In this document: one piece after another, positions 9,070 to 17,302 of the stretch
Layout: each line of letters starts with the position of its first letter
Numbering within the stretch: position 1 is the first letter of the stretch
From: Blastocatellia bacterium
Lineage (GTDB): Bacteria; Acidobacteriota; Blastocatellia; UBA7656; JADIYM01
Direction of reading: 5' to 3'
Assembly (NCBI GenBank): GCA_016705245.1
Contig: JADIYM010000020.1
Coordinates: 67,169-131,168 of the forward strand
DNA: 64,000 nucleotides
Translations under genes and position numbers: made by a program
Notes under the pieces: model-generated
Databases searched by the model: none
Told to the model about the DNA's origin: nothing
The model's input: the letters and a program-made list of their open reading frames with translations, nothing else

Positions 9070-9396
9070 GGGGCGAGGATCGCACGCCGCGCGTCGCGCA
9101 GCAAAGACGTGGGGCGGGGCATCGTCCGTCGCGAAGCATGCGTCAGGCGGTGAAGTGCGCGTCGAGCTCCTCAACGGTGGCGAGGAAACTAACGTGAGGT
9201 GAACCTCTGCGGGTTCCCGCGTTGGGGAACGAGGACGAGAGACGGTTCAAGCGACCCGTCTCCTCCAGAACCGATTTCGCCGTCCCGCAGGCCCGACCGA
9301 TGCGTCGCCGATGTATCGGGAAACTGGCCGCCGGGCATGGCGATCGTGACCCGATGTCGGGCGTGCGCCCGCAATTTGTCCGAAGGAGATTCCACC
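9070..9396 (+). other. Divergent intergenic region, no gene seen
   Basis: This 327-bp gap separates the ECF sigma gene (minus) from the SBBP-repeat gene (plus) and must contain both promoters. Its 3' end holds the GAAGGAGAT ribosome site at 9382-9390 for the SBBP gene. I see no conserved element copy and no clear -35/-10 pair. Confidence 0.5.
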
Positions 9397-11637
9397 ATGA
9401 AATCCGAATCCCGCCGATGGCTGACCGCCATCACCCTTCTCTGCCTCGCCTATCCGGCCGCCTTCGCTCCCACCGAGGCCGTCGAAAGACGGTGCACCCC
9501 TTCCTCGACGCAAGGCCCCTGGGCCGCGCAACCATCAACGCACGACGCCGAGAGCACCGAAGGGGTGACGGCATCGATGGCTCAGCTGCCTCTCTCCTTC
9601 GAGCCCAACGTCGGACAGACGGACGCGCAGGTCGCATTCCTCGTCCGCGGCGCAGGCTACGGCGCATTCCTCACAGCAGACGAGCTCGTCCTGTCCTTGC
9701 CGCGCGCCAACCAGGACGCCGTCGCCGGCAAGAAGGAATTCGATCCGGAGGCTGCGCTCTCCCATCGACCCGAGCCTGCGGCCGAAACCCTTCCTCCGGC
9801 CGTCGTCCGCATGCGACTCACCGGCGCCGATATGACCACGCCCGTCGGCGAACTGCCGCTCGAGGCGAAGACGAACTACTTCATCGGCAACGACCCCGCC
9901 GCCTGGTACACCGACGTGCCGAACTTCGGGCGCGTGCGCTACACGGACGTCTACCCGGGCGTCGACCTCGTGTACTACGGCAACGGCGGTGGCCTCGAGT
10001 ACGACTTCGTCGTTGCGCCAGGTGCAAATCCGGACGTTGTCGCGATGGAGTGGGACGGCGCTGAGTCGGTCGAGGTCGACGACGCCGGTACGCTGATCAT
10101 GAAGGTCGAGGGCGGCGAGCTGCGACAGGCGTCGCCGGTCGTCTACCAGGACGGCGACGAAGGCCGGAGCCCGGTCTCGGGAGCGTTCGACCTGATCGGC
10201 GCGGGACGCGTCGGCGTGCGACTTGGGGCGTACGACCCTGCGAAGCCGCTCGTGATCGACCCGGTGCTCGTCTACTCCTCGTTTCTCGGCGGCTCCAATG
10301 GAGACTATTTGCGGGAGCTCGAAGTAGATGCCGCTGGCGCCGTCTACGTCACCGGTACGAGTTTTTCGGCGAATTTCCCGACGGCGCTCCCGTACGACTC
10401 CACGAATAACGGGGGAAGCGACGTAATCGTGGCGAAGCTGAGACCTGCGGGGAATGGATTCATTTACTCCACATACCTCGGAGGAATCCTGAATGATTGG
10501 GGCCGGGGACTCGCGGTTGACGCATCCGGCGCCGTCTACGTATCGGGCGATACCGAGTCCACCGATTTCCCCATGGTAAATGCGTACGACGCGACTCTGA
10601 ATGGCGGTACGGATGACGCGTTTGTGGCGAAACTGACGCCGATGGGCAACGGACTCGCCTATTCAACCTACCTTGGAGGTTCCGGGTCGGACCACTCCGA
10701 TGCGCTTGTGGTCGACTCTGATGGCAGTGCGTACTTAACAGGCAGCACCGATTCCAGGAACTTCCCCGTGGTGAATGCCTACGACAGGACTTTCAACGGC
10801 GGCACATATGACGCTTTTGTAGCGAAGTTGCGCCCGAGGTCCATGTTCGATCCACGGCTCGTCCTGGACTACTCCACGTATTTGGGCGGGGCAGACACGG
10901 ATACAGGACATGACATCGGGGTCGACGCATATGGCACAGCGTTCATCGTCGGCGCGACCCGTTCGAACGATTTCCCGCTCGTGCGCGCCTTCGACACGGA
11001 TCACGGCAACTACTATGACGGCTACGTCTCGAAGCTGACAGTGGACGGTAGGGGTCTCCTCTTTTCCACATTCCTCGGTGGATGGCACCAGGACATTGCG
11101 AATGCCGCCACCCTCGCCCGCGACGGCACGCTTTACGTTACGGGGGAAACGTATTCGGATGACTTTCCGACGTCGTTCGGAAGCTACGACCGGACCTTCA
11201 ACGGTTACAGGGACGCCTTCGTAACGAGACTGAGCCCAGGATCCTTCTTCGGGCCGGCATATACCATCACCTTCTCCACGTTCCTGGGTGGGCGGGAACA
11301 GGAAGAAGGCCACGATATCGCAGTGACCTCCGCCGGAATTGTCTTCGTCACAGGAACGACCAAGTCCGCAGACTTTCCGATATTTGACGCCTACGATGGC
11401 TCGTTCAACGGAGACTACGACTGGTTCGTGACCAAGCTCAGCGCAAACGGCGCTGTGCTGAACTATTCGACGTTTCTTGGCGGGAGCAATAGCGACCAGG
11501 CCCGCGCGATCGCATTGGACTCTTCGGGAGCTGCCTATGTCGCCGGGAATACGGAGTCGGAGGACTTCCCGGCAGTTGGCGGGGTCGACTCAACGCACAA
11601 CGGAGAGTCTGACGGGTTCATTGCGAAGTTGCAGTAG
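9397..11637 (+). CDS. Exported SBBP beta-propeller-repeat protein
   Basis: ATG 9397 was chosen over upstream in-frame codons because it follows GAAGGAGAT and begins a signal peptide (MKSESRRWLTAITLLCLAYPAAFA). The 746-residue protein has an N-terminal domain typical of SBBP proteins (LSFEPNVGQTDAQVAFLVRGAGYGAFL, YTDVYPGVDLVYYG). From about residue 290 there are at least seven repeats of about 50 residues with the pattern YSTYLGG..D.....VD..G.AYV.G.T.S.DFP. These fold as beta-propeller blades. No C-terminal sorting signal or anchor is visible. The role is likely cell-surface or extracellular; no enzymatic residues can be named. Strong family match, unknown function. Confidence 0.88.
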   Translation: MKSESRRWLTAITLLCLAYPAAFAPTEAVERRCTPSSTQGPWAAQPSTHDAESTEGVTASMAQLPLSFEPNVGQTDAQVAFLVRGAGYGAFLTADELVLSLPRANQDAVAGKKEFDPEAALSHRPEPAAETLPPAVVRMRLTGADMTTPVGELPLEAKTNYFIGNDPAAWYTDVPNFGRVRYTDVYPGVDLVYYGNGGGLEYDFVVAPGANPDVVAMEWDGAESVEVDDAGTLIMKVEGGELRQASPVVYQDGDEGRSPVSGAFDLIGAGRVGVRLGAYDPAKPLVIDPVLVYSSFLGGSNGDYLRELEVDAAGAVYVTGTSFSANFPTALPYDSTNNGGSDVIVAKLRPAGNGFIYSTYLGGILNDWGRGLAVDASGAVYVSGDTESTDFPMVNAYDATLNGGTDDAFVAKLTPMGNGLAYSTYLGGSGSDHSDALVVDSDGSAYLTGSTDSRNFPVVNAYDRTFNGGTYDAFVAKLRPRSMFDPRLVLDYSTYLGGADTDTGHDIGVDAYGTAFIVGATRSNDFPLVRAFDTDHGNYYDGYVSKLTVDGRGLLFSTFLGGWHQDIANAATLARDGTLYVTGETYSDDFPTSFGSYDRTFNGYRDAFVTRLSPGSFFGPAYTITFSTFLGGREQEEGHDIAVTSAGIVFVTGTTKSADFPIFDAYDGSFNGDYDWFVTKLSANGAVLNYSTFLGGSNSDQARAIALDSSGAAYVAGNTESEDFPAVGGVDSTHNGESDGFIAKLQ

Positions 11638-11646
11638 GGCGCCGTC

Positions 11647-11735
11647 GCTCCGTGTCTCCGTGCCTCAGCGCCTCTGTGTGCGTAGCTCTTCAGACGCTTC
11701 GCACACAGAGACACAGAGGCACGGAGACACAGAGC
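11647..11735. repeat. Intergenic inverted repeat, CTCTGTG family
   Basis: Arms of about 40 bp (11647-11686 and 11696-11735) pair with few mismatches around a short loop. Each arm is a run of degenerate 8-mers of the ctccgtgt/cctctgtg type. It sits between the convergent SBBP and YqeY genes. Confidence 0.85.
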
Positions 11736-11745
11736 GAGACGGGAG

Positions 11746-12195
11746 TCAGGCCAGCTTCGCTCGCACCGCGGCGTTGACCGCCTTGCCGTCGACGGTCTTG
11801 CCCGCGAGGCGCTTCATCGCCGCGGGCATGACCTTCCCGATGTCGCGGGCCGACGTCGCGCCGGTCTCCGCAATCGCCTCCGCCACTGCAGCTTCGATGT
11901 CGGCCTCGGAGGCTGCCGCCGGCAGGTACTCTTCGATCACCGCGAGCTCGGCTTCTTCTTTCACTGCCGAGCCTTCACGGCCGGCAGCGCGGAAGGCATC
12001 GGCCGACTCGCGCCGCTGCTTCGCGAGCGTCTGCAACGCCTTGATGGCGTCGGCTTCGGTGAAGCCCTCGCGGTTCTCGATCTGCTTGTTCGCAAGCGCC
12101 GTTTTCATCATCCGCAGCGCGGACAGCCGCGCCGCGTCGCGAGCCTTCATGGCGTCGCGAATCTCGTTCTCTACCCGATCGAAGATCTCTGACAT
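11746..12195 (-). CDS. yqeY: YqeY/GatB-like domain protein
   Basis: The 149-residue product matches the YqeY family along its whole length: an N-terminal helix (MSEIFDRVENEIRDAMKARD), LSALRMMKTAL, then a GatB/YqeY helical domain with ELAVIEEYLPA and DIGKVMPAAMKRLAGK. The domain resembles the tRNA-binding tail of GatB and Asp-tRNA/Glu-tRNA amidotransferase subunits; the free-standing protein has no settled function. It starts 15 bp after the MqnE-MqnD stop with a GGAAGG ribosome site and is probably cotranscribed with it. Confidence 0.92.
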   Translation of the reverse strand: MSEIFDRVENEIRDAMKARDAARLSALRMMKTALANKQIENREGFTEADAIKALQTLAKQRRESADAFRAAGREGSAVKEEAELAVIEEYLPAAASEADIEAAVAEAIAETGATSARDIGKVMPAAMKRLAGKTVDGKAVNAAVRAKLA

Positions 12196-12210
12196 GGATC
12201 GACCTTCCGC

Positions 12211-14190
12211 CTATCCGATGAACTCCGCTTCAACTTTGTTCGGGATCAACCCGGCATCGAACGCCCGGTCGAGCAGAAGCTGAACCGCCCGACGGCCGTC
12301 CTCGCCGTAGTCGAGCGTCACTTCGTTGACGTACATCCCGACGAACCGGTCCGCAAGCTCCGTCGGCAGGTCGCGAGCGAACTGCATCGCGTACGCGAGC
12401 GCCTCTTCGCGATTCTCGAGCGCGTATTTGATCGAGTCGTGCAGCAGCCGCGAGACTTTCGCGGTGAGTTCTGGCCCGAGATCCTTCCGGATCGCGTTGC
12501 CGCCGAGCGGCAGCTGCAGTCCCGTCTCCCCGAACCACCATTCTCCCAGGTCGAGCACCTTGTGCAGGCCCTCGCTCCCGTACGTGAGCTGGCCTTCGTG
12601 GATGAGCAGGCCCGCGTCGACGTCGCCCGCCTTCACCCTGTCGATGATCGTGTCAAAGTCCATCTCGACGGGCTCGAAGTCGGGCGCCGCGAGCATCATC
12701 GCCAGGTACGCCGTCGTCAACTTGCCCGGAATGCCGATGCGCTTTCCGCGCAGCTGCTCGACCGTCATCGGCTCGCGCGCGACGACGATCGGCCCGTATT
12801 TGTTGCCCATCGAGGCGCCGTGCGGAAGAAGGGCGTATTTGTCGGCGAGCAGCGCGTAGCGTGCATCGAGACGGCTGAGACTTCGTGCCCGGCCCTCCAT
12901 CGCCCAGTGGTTGAGCGTTTCGATGTCCTTGAGGATGTGCCGGAACTCGAGGCCCTCGGCGTCGATCTTGTGCTCCGCGAGCGCGTAGTGCATGAACGCG
13001 TCGTCCGAGTCCGGACTGTGCGCAACCGTGATCGTTCGTGTATCGGTCATGTTCATAAGTTCGTTTCCAGGGGCGCCGCTGCGCGGCGTCACCGACGTGG
13101 TAGATTGGGGTTGTGAGCGTGTCGCGCTCGACGGCTCGAGTCCCGCGTCGCGGATCAGCGAGACGATTTCGTTGCGCGAGAGCTTCGCTTCGTCCTTGCC
13201 GTCGGCCGAGTAGGTCTCGACGAGCTCGCCGCCCTCGATGATCGTGCCGTCGAGGTCGTTCGCGCCGTAGTGCAGCGCGATCTGCGCGAGGTTGCGGCCC
13301 AGCATCACCCAATACGCCTTGATGTGATCGAAGTTGTCGAGCATCAGCCGCGAGACCGCGATCGTCCGAAGGCTGTCGATGCCCGACGGTCCCGGCAGGT
13401 GCGCGAGCTCGGTCTCTTTCGGCCAGAAGGCGAGCGGGATGAAGCACTGGAAGCCGCCGGTGCGGTCCTGCAGGTCGCGAAGCCGCATCATGTGATCGAC
13501 GCGGTGCTCGTATTTCTCGATGTGGCCGTAGAGCATCGTCGCATTCGAGCGGATGCCGGCGTTGTGGACCTTCTCGGTCACCTCGAGCCAGGTGTTCGAT
13601 CCGCACTTGTGGCGGCAGATCTCCTTGCGGACCGTCTCGTCGAAGATTTCGGCGCCGCCGCCCGGGCAGCTGTCGAGACCGGCGGCCTTGAGCCGCTCGA
13701 TGATCTCCTCGTGAGTGACGTGGAACGTGCGCTTCAGGTGGTCGATCTCGACCATCGTGAAGGCCTTCAGGTGCACGTTCGGCAGTTCGCGCTTGAGCGT
13801 GCGCAGAAGGTCTTCGTAGTACTCGATCGGGAGCTTCGGATGCAGGCCGCCGACGATGTGCAGTTCGGTCGCGCCCTGCTCGGCGGCTTCGCGGGCGCGC
13901 ACGAGGCAGTCGTCGATCGAGTGGGTGTAGGCCTCGGGCGAGTCCTTCTTGCGATAGAAACTGCAGAAGGTGCAGTCCCAGTAGCAGACGTTCGTGTAGT
14001 TAAGGTGGCGGTTGACGTTGTAGTAGGTCGCGCGGCCGTGGCGGCGGCGCCGGACCTCGTCGGCGAGGCGGCCGAGTCCGACAAAATCGTCGGTCTCGAA
14101 GAGCTGCACGCCTTCGTCGAAACTCAACCGCTCCCCGGTGTCGACCTTGTCGGCGACTGCGGCGAGAAACGGATCCCGGAACGCGTTCAA
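12211..14190 (-). CDS. Fused aminofutalosine synthase (MqnE) and 1,4-dihydroxy-6-naphthoate synthase (MqnD)
   Basis: Residues 1-355 are a radical SAM enzyme of the MqnE type, with the cluster cysteines C69, C73, C76 in a CxxxCxxC motif (CYWDCTFC). MqnE joins SAM to chorismate-derived substrate in the futalosine menaquinone route. Residues 379-659 match MqnD ([43 protein letters not shown]), which makes 1,4-dihydroxy-6-naphthoate. They are joined by about 23 low-complexity residues. The TTG start at 14190 has AGGAG 8 bases upstream. An in-frame ATG at 13056 could be a separate mqnD start with a weak ribosome site. Around 12855-12893 two compensating frameshifts scramble about ten MqnD residues; see findings. 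Confidence 0.88.
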   Translation of the reverse strand: MNAFRDPFLAAVADKVDTGERLSFDEGVQLFETDDFVGLGRLADEVRRRRHGRATYYNVNRHLNYTNVCYWDCTFCSFYRKKDSPEAYTHSIDDCLVRAREAAEQGATELHIVGGLHPKLPIEYYEDLLRTLKRELPNVHLKAFTMVEIDHLKRTFHVTHEEIIERLKAAGLDSCPGGGAEIFDETVRKEICRHKCGSNTWLEVTEKVHNAGIRSNATMLYGHIEKYEHRVDHMMRLRDLQDRTGGFQCFIPLAFWPKETELAHLPGPSGIDSLRTIAVSRLMLDNFDHIKAYWVMLGRNLAQIALHYGANDLDGTIIEGGELVETYSADGKDEAKLSRNEIVSLIRDAGLEPSSATRSQPQSTTSVTPRSGAPGNELMNMTDTRTITVAHSPDSDDAFMHYALAEHKIDAEGLEFRHILKDIETLNHWAMEGRARSLSRLDARYALLADKYALLPHGASMGNKYGPIVVAREPMTVEQLRGKRIGIPGKLTTAYLAMMLAAPDFEPVEMDFDTIIDRVKAGDVDAGLLIHEGQLTYGSEGLHKVLDLGEWWFGETGLQLPLGGNAIRKDLGPELTAKVSRLLHDSIKYALENREEALAYAMQFARDLPTELADRFVGMYVNEVTLDYGEDGRRAVQLLLDRAFDAGLIPNKVEAEFIG

Positions 14191-14304
14191 GAGCTGCTCT
14201 CCTTACTCGCGCCCGCTGCCGCGTCGGCGCGCCCGTCGAAATTCATGTGAACCTTAGCACAAGGGCTTGGGAGGGGCGTAGGTTGAATTGAATGTCTCGA
14301 GCCT

Positions 14305-14395
14305 CCTCTCTGTGGCTTCGTGCCTCCGTGTCTCTGTGTGCGAAGCGTCTTCAGAGCTTCGCACACAGAGACGCGGAGGCACCGAGACACAGAGG
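14305..14395. repeat. Intergenic inverted repeat, CTCTGTG family
   Basis: The arms end in tgtgtgcgaagc and gcttcgcacaca around a short loop and are extended by degenerate ctccgtg-type 8-mers. It lies between divergent genes (mqnE-mqnD and the bacilliredoxin gene), so it cannot be only a terminator. Confidence 0.82.
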
Positions 14396-14474
14396 CCATG
14401 CTTGTCGCCGCAGCGACGCCTGTGGAACAATCCCAAGTCGAACACTTGCGAACAATCGAAGGGGAGCACTCAGC

Positions 14475-14891
14475 ATGGCTTATTCAGAGTTGATGATTCG
14501 ACCGTTTCGTGAAGAACTGACGCGGTTTGGCGTCGAAGAGACGCGGACGCCGGACGACGTCGAGGCGGCGCTCGCTACCGACGGCACCGTGATGGTTGTC
14601 GTGAACTCGGTCTGCGGATGCGCGGCCGGCAAGGCGCGTCCCGGCATCGCGAAGGCCCTGCAGAACGCGAAGCTGCCGAGCAAGGTCGTCACCGTCTTCG
14701 CCGGCGCCGACATCGAAGCGACCGAGCGCGCGCGCAGCTACTTCGCTCCGTTTCCACCCTCGTCACCGCAGATCGCGATCATGAAGGACAAGAAGGTCCT
14801 TTTCATGCTCGAGCGGCACCAGATACAGGATCGCTCGGCCGACCAGATCGCCTCCGAGCTCACCGCCGCCTTCAACGAACACTGCGCGTAG
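14475..14891 (+). CDS. Bacilliredoxin BrxA/BrxB-family protein (YphP/YqiW)
   Basis: The 138-residue product has the family CGC motif in NSVCGCAAG (C47, C49) and the conserved opening MAYSELMIRPFREELTRFGV. In Firmicutes the family removes bacillithiol from oxidised proteins; in other phyla the thiol partner is uncertain. ATG 14475 follows GGGGAG at 14461. The gene ends against an inverted repeat shared with the convergent pseudokinase gene. Full family length, no missing motif. Confidence 0.93.
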   Translation: MAYSELMIRPFREELTRFGVEETRTPDDVEAALATDGTVMVVVNSVCGCAAGKARPGIAKALQNAKLPSKVVTVFAGADIEATERARSYFAPFPPSSPQIAIMKDKKVLFMLERHQIQDRSADQIASELTAAFNEHCA

Positions 14892-14894
14892 AAG

Positions 14895-14984
14895 GAGAGT
14901 AGACAGGATTACAGGATTTTCAGGATTAACAGGATTCAAATGAAATCCTGTTAATCCTGAAAATCCTGTAATCTGTCCACTCTC
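14895..14984. repeat. Intergenic inverted repeat, ACAGGATT family
   Basis: Near-perfect arms of about 40 bp are built of tandem acaggatt/tcaggatt/acaggatt words, with a 7-bp loop. It lies exactly between convergent genes and its right edge touches the stop codon of the minus-strand gene, so it may act as a bidirectional terminator. Confidence 0.88.
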
Positions 14985-17101
14985 TACCCGTTCAGCGGGA
15001 CGACGCCCCAGTTCCAGACGGTACGGCGGTATTTGGCCCAGGGGATGTCGCCCCACTCGCAGGGCCCGGCGACGATGCACATGAGGTCGCCCGCGTCCGT
15101 GCCGACGACAATCTCGAGCCATCCGTCGAGGTCGATGTCGCCAACGACCGCGGGCCCAGGACGTCCGGACACCTCGCGCTCGTCGATCAGCTTTCCGTTG
15201 CCGTCGAACACGAGCAGCTTGTCCTGCGATCCCGTCAGGATCTCGAGCTTCCCGTCGCCGTTCAGGTCCACGACGATGGGTTCCGCGACCCACTGACCCG
15301 GAATCTCGACTTCCCAGCGCTTCTGCCCCTTGTCGTCGAGGCAGAGCAGGGAGCCGTGTTGCGCGCGCACCGCGACGAGGATCTCGTATCGGCCGTCGCC
15401 ATCGATGTCCGCGCCCACCGGCGCCGACGCGCCGAATCCCCACGGGGGAATCGTCATCGAGTCGTCCCCGAGCAGGATCTCGGTCTCCCAGGCGAACTCT
15501 TCCTCGCGCGTGAACGCGAGCAGGTGGTACGAGAACTGCGTCGCCGCATCGCGCCGGGCCATGTATCGCGGACGCACGATCAGCCAGGATTCGTTCGAAC
15601 GCGGCAGTACGAGCGGCATCTCGTCGCCGTCGACCGCGCGCCATCGACCGCGCTGGTTGAAGATGATGAACGGTCCGGGGCGCGGCAGGTCGCGCGCGCC
15701 GCTCTCGATAGTCGGGTCGCCGTTCGGACCGGCCGGCGGTTCGAGCGGGATGAGGTGCGCGTCCTTCCGGAAGTTGCCCCGACCGTCGATCTGTGATTCG
15801 AGGGAGAGCAGGAATTCCGGTTCGCCGTCACGATTCAGGTCGCCGACGGCCGGAGCCGGCCATCGCGGCGGACTGTTGCCCGAGAATGCGGGCGCCGTCC
15901 AGAGCACCGATCCGTCCTCGCTCGAGAACGAATAGAGCGTGCCCTTCTTGTCCATCGAGAGGACTTCGGCGCAGCCTTCCGACGAGAACTCGATCGTCGA
16001 TGGCGGCATCAGCATCTGCCGGATCACGCCGGCGTCGGTCTTCAGCGCTCGTCGCCAACGCAGCTCGCCCGTCGCCGTGTAGCAGTAGACCCAGCCGGTT
16101 TCATATCCCGCGATGATCTCGTAGTGATGGTCGCGGTCGATGTCGACGAGCAGCGGCGAACCGACGATGCCGGCCGGCGCCTCGACGCGCCACAGCAACT
16201 CGCCGAGCACGCCCGTGCCGCCGCGCGTGCGTCCGGCGCGCCGGTACGCGCGATCGAGGCCGTCGGCGAGTGCCACCGGCGTCGGCCAGAGCGCCTCGGC
16301 GCCCCGTGCGAGAGCGTAACGAAGCGCCGACTCGAGCTCGTGCGGCGTCGTTTTCGGCAGTGGCGGCAGATTCTGGTTGCCGCTCGACACGAAGAGGTGC
16401 AGCGGGCCCGGCGCCTCGGACGGAGGAAAAAGGCGCGCGCCGGAGAGCATCTCCCACGCCAGGGCGCCGAGGGCGTGGATGTCGGAGGCGATTCCTGAGA
16501 TCGGCGCGATGCCTGCCTGGTTCGGCGTCGCGAGCTCGCCCACGCCGAAATCGACCAGTACGCCGCGCTCCTGGGTGCCTTCGCTCACGACCCAGACGGA
16601 CTCGGGCGAGAGGATTCCGTGCACGACGCCGCGTTCGTGCAGCACCATCAATCCGCGCGCGATATCCGCGAGCAGGAGGAGCACTCGCGTCGGTTCCATC
16701 GTTCCCTGCAGATCCAGCAACGACCGCAACGGGACGCCGGCAGGCCGGGTCGTGATCAGACAGACCGTTCCGTCGGCGGCGCCCGCATAACCCGAGACCG
16801 TCACCATATGCGGCTGCTGGAGCGCCGAGAAGTTGCGGAAGATCCGTGACAGCCGGTCCATCTGCGCGAGCGGATCATCCCAGTCGATCCGGAAGATATG
16901 GACTAGCGTCGTCGTCTTGTCGGCCGGGCTCTGAGCTTCGAAGAGCGATCGCATCGGATGCGACGCAAGCAGCCGGTTGAGCTGGAGGTGGCCGAGCCCC
17001 GACTCGGACGGGAGTGTCGGAAGCAACTGGCTCTGGCACGTCGGGCACGCCGAGGTGTCAGCCGCAACGACGGGACCACACGTGAGGCAAAACCGCGTCA
17101 T
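14984..17101 (-). CDS. Zinc-ribbon pseudokinase fused to VCBS/FG-GAP-type beta-propeller
   Basis: The 705-residue protein opens with a zinc ribbon (CLTCG...CPTCQ), followed by a kinase-like domain at about 40-300. The catalytic loop reads HGILSPESV where active kinases have HRDLKPEN, so the catalytic Asp and Lys are missing; the glycine-rich loop is also unrecognisable, while DFG (VDFGVG) is kept. From about 310 to the end are repeats with calcium-loop motifs such as DIDRDHHYEI, DLNRDGEPEF, DIDGDGRYEI, DLNGDGKLEI and DIDLDGWLEI, typical of FG-GAP/VCBS propellers. No signal peptide or membrane segment is seen, which is odd because such propellers are usually exported. It probably acts as a binding or scaffold protein. 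Confidence 0.85.
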   Translation of the reverse strand: MTRFCLTCGPVVAADTSACPTCQSQLLPTLPSESGLGHLQLNRLLASHPMRSLFEAQSPADKTTTLVHIFRIDWDDPLAQMDRLSRIFRNFSALQQPHMVTVSGYAGAADGTVCLITTRPAGVPLRSLLDLQGTMEPTRVLLLLADIARGLMVLHERGVVHGILSPESVWVVSEGTQERGVLVDFGVGELATPNQAGIAPISGIASDIHALGALAWEMLSGARLFPPSEAPGPLHLFVSSGNQNLPPLPKTTPHELESALRYALARGAEALWPTPVALADGLDRAYRRAGRTRGGTGVLGELLWRVEAPAGIVGSPLLVDIDRDHHYEIIAGYETGWVYCYTATGELRWRRALKTDAGVIRQMLMPPSTIEFSSEGCAEVLSMDKKGTLYSFSSEDGSVLWTAPAFSGNSPPRWPAPAVGDLNRDGEPEFLLSLESQIDGRGNFRKDAHLIPLEPPAGPNGDPTIESGARDLPRPGPFIIFNQRGRWRAVDGDEMPLVLPRSNESWLIVRPRYMARRDAATQFSYHLLAFTREEEFAWETEILLGDDSMTIPPWGFGASAPVGADIDGDGRYEILVAVRAQHGSLLCLDDKGQKRWEVEIPGQWVAEPIVVDLNGDGKLEILTGSQDKLLVFDGNGKLIDEREVSGRPGPAVVGDIDLDGWLEIVVGTDAGDLMCIVAGPCEWGDIPWAKYRRTVWNWGVVPLNG

Positions 17102-17199
17102 TCAGTTGCTCCGGAGAATACTGGCGGGGCTAAGGGAACACCGGTTTATAGCCGTTCGACGGCGAGCGGCGCAAGTGATCGAGCCGGAGGGCGAGAAGC

Positions 17200-17280
17200 A
17201 CTCTGTGCCTCCGTGCTCTCTGTATGCGAAGCCAATTCGATCGAAGAGCTTCGCATACGGAGAGCACAGCGACACGGAGT
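17200..17280. repeat. Intergenic inverted repeat, CTCTGTG family
   Basis: The arms actctgtgcctccgtg... and ...gacacggagt pair over about 33 bp and meet at atgcgaagc/gcttcgcat. It lies between two genes on the same (minus) strand. Confidence 0.82.
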
Positions 17281-17302
17281 CACTCGGCGGTCTCTGCAAG
17301 TC

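Noticed and set aside
9174..9199. Longer N-termini for the ECF sigma (TTG 9174) and SBBP protein (start at 9199)
   Set aside because: No family similarity and no ribosome site; later starts have better support.
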